Positions 42,796 through 43,078 of a stretch of 43,078 nucleotides of DNA are shown piece after piece; positions within the stretch are counted from its first letter, which is position 1; each line of letters starts with the position of its first letter. A model generated the notes under the pieces. It saw only the letters and a list, made by a program, of their open reading frames with translations. It ran no database searches and had not been told where the DNA came from. Where the stretch lies: contig CADABQ010000019.1 in assembly GCA_902786205.1 (NCBI GenBank), positions 1 through 43,078 on the forward strand, in the 5' to 3' direction. A program made the position numbers and the translations under genes. Source of the DNA: an uncultured Lachnospiraceae bacterium (GTDB lineage: Bacteria; Bacillota; Clostridia; Lachnospirales; Lachnospiraceae).

Positions 42796-43078
42796 TTATC
42801 TCCCCTCTTTGTATGCATCCCACAACTTGGTTACAAACTCTTCTTCTACCTTGCACTTCTCCGCTGTTTTTCGTATGGCAGACGGTTCATCTGCTCCGTA
42901 TTCTAAAGCCATTTGGATCATAGACAGAATCTTTTCCTGTGTACTTTTTTCTAGCTCGTTTTGCAGGGTTTGCTTCTCGTTTTGCAGGGTTTGTTTTTCG
43001 TTTTGCAGGGTTTGTTTCTCATTTTGCAGGGTTTGTTTTTCGTTTTGCAGGGTTTGTTTCTCATTTTGCAGGGTTTGT
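42796..43078 (-). CDS. C-terminal part of a repeat-bearing protein, probably Rpn/PD-(D/E)XK nuclease family (partial)
   Basis: An open frame enters from the right edge and ends at a TAA at 42796-42798. It starts with heptads reading QTLQNEK, repeated five to six times and clearly a coiled coil, followed by STQEKILSMIQMALEYG and a C-terminal helix region ending KLWDAYKEGR. This kind of ending (coiled coil plus a short helical tail) is common in Rpn-family recombination-promoting nuclease/putative transposase proteins of Lachnospiraceae. The catalytic domain is outside the window, so the assignment is inference. Confidence 0.6.
   Translation of the reverse strand, partial: QTLQNEKQTLQNEKQTLQNEKQTLQNEKQTLQNEKQTLQNELEKSTQEKILSMIQMALEYGADEPSAIRKTAEKCKVEEEFVTKLWDAYKEGR
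42956..43078. repeat. 21-bp tandem repeat (five full units and a partial sixth)
   Basis: The unit TCGTTTTGCAGGGTTTGTTT plus one base (C or T) starts at 42956, 42977, 42998, 43019, 43040 and 43061, the last cut by the window edge. Units differ only at two or three positions, two of them alternating (TCG/TCA; TTC/TTT). The 21-bp period equals seven codons and stays in frame with the gene on the minus strand. Confidence 0.95.

Noticed and set aside
42956..43078. CRISPR or intergenic repeat
   Set aside because: Units follow each other with no spacers and encode in-frame heptads of a protein.
1..43078. tRNA, rRNA genes or known riboswitches
   Set aside because: Gaps between genes were read for cloverleaf, rRNA and common riboswitch cores and none could be supported.

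Overview
The window is low-GC (roughly one third G+C by eye) and is almost entirely coded on the minus strand. Gene content and order point to an anaerobic, endospore-lineage Firmicute of the class Clostridia, most likely Lachnospiraceae. The signs are spoIVA, the block mreB-mreC-mreD-PBP2-minC-minD-minE-rodA-mgsA, a ylm-type cluster (yggS, sepF, yggT, ylmH, divIVA), and a mutS-mutL-miaA run preceded by a membrane-anchored MutS relative. The species cannot be named from the sequence alone.

Layout. (1) 1-3050 is an accessory, AT-rich, decaying region. It holds two near-identical zinc-ribbon genes, each lying just downstream of a broken 3' end that looks like a toxin-gene tail. It also holds a small ORF bracketed by 85-bp inverted repeats built of 30-bp units, a second broken copy of that ORF's 3' end, and a tiny lipoprotein ORF. 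(2) 3057-6068 is an aroB-lspA-rluD-blaI operon with its own promoter and terminator. (3) 6109-12006 is a division cluster (HlyD-like gene, yggS, sepF, yggT, ylmH, divIVA), started by a good promoter at 11978-12006 and closed by a terminator at 6109-6139. (4) 12084-12856 holds a DUF378 gene on the plus strand converging on mgsA, with a shared two-way terminator. (5) 13085-22350 is the cell-shape operon radC-mreB-mreC-mreD-mrdA-minC-minD-minE-rodA. (6) 22426-31393 is the mismatch-repair operon (MutS-like, mutS, mutL, miaA, then a methionine gamma-lyase-family gene). (7) 31763-34710 holds a secreted SH3/NlpC-P60 hydrolase with a consensus promoter, and spoIVA. (8) 34809-40672 is a surface-structure locus: class B sortase, a protein with a stalk and sorting-like tail, and three further proteins with SipW/TasA-type signal regions. 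(9) 40750-42500 is a two-gene unit in which an ADP-ribosyltransferase-like protein overlaps by ATGA a four-helix membrane protein, with its own promoter and terminator. (10) 42796-43078 is the 3' end of a gene with 21-bp tandem repeats, probably an Rpn/PD-(D/E)XK nuclease-family protein.

How the genes work together. Parts 3 and 5 supply septum placement (Min, SepF, DivIVA) and lateral wall growth (MreBCD, PBP2, RodA). Part 2 links the shikimate pathway, lipoprotein maturation and rRNA pseudouridylation. Part 6 is DNA repair and tRNA modification. The parts least explained by known biology are the sortase/SipW locus, the ADP-ribosyltransferase/membrane-protein pair, and the repeat-flanked cassette with decayed toxin-immunity modules at the left end.
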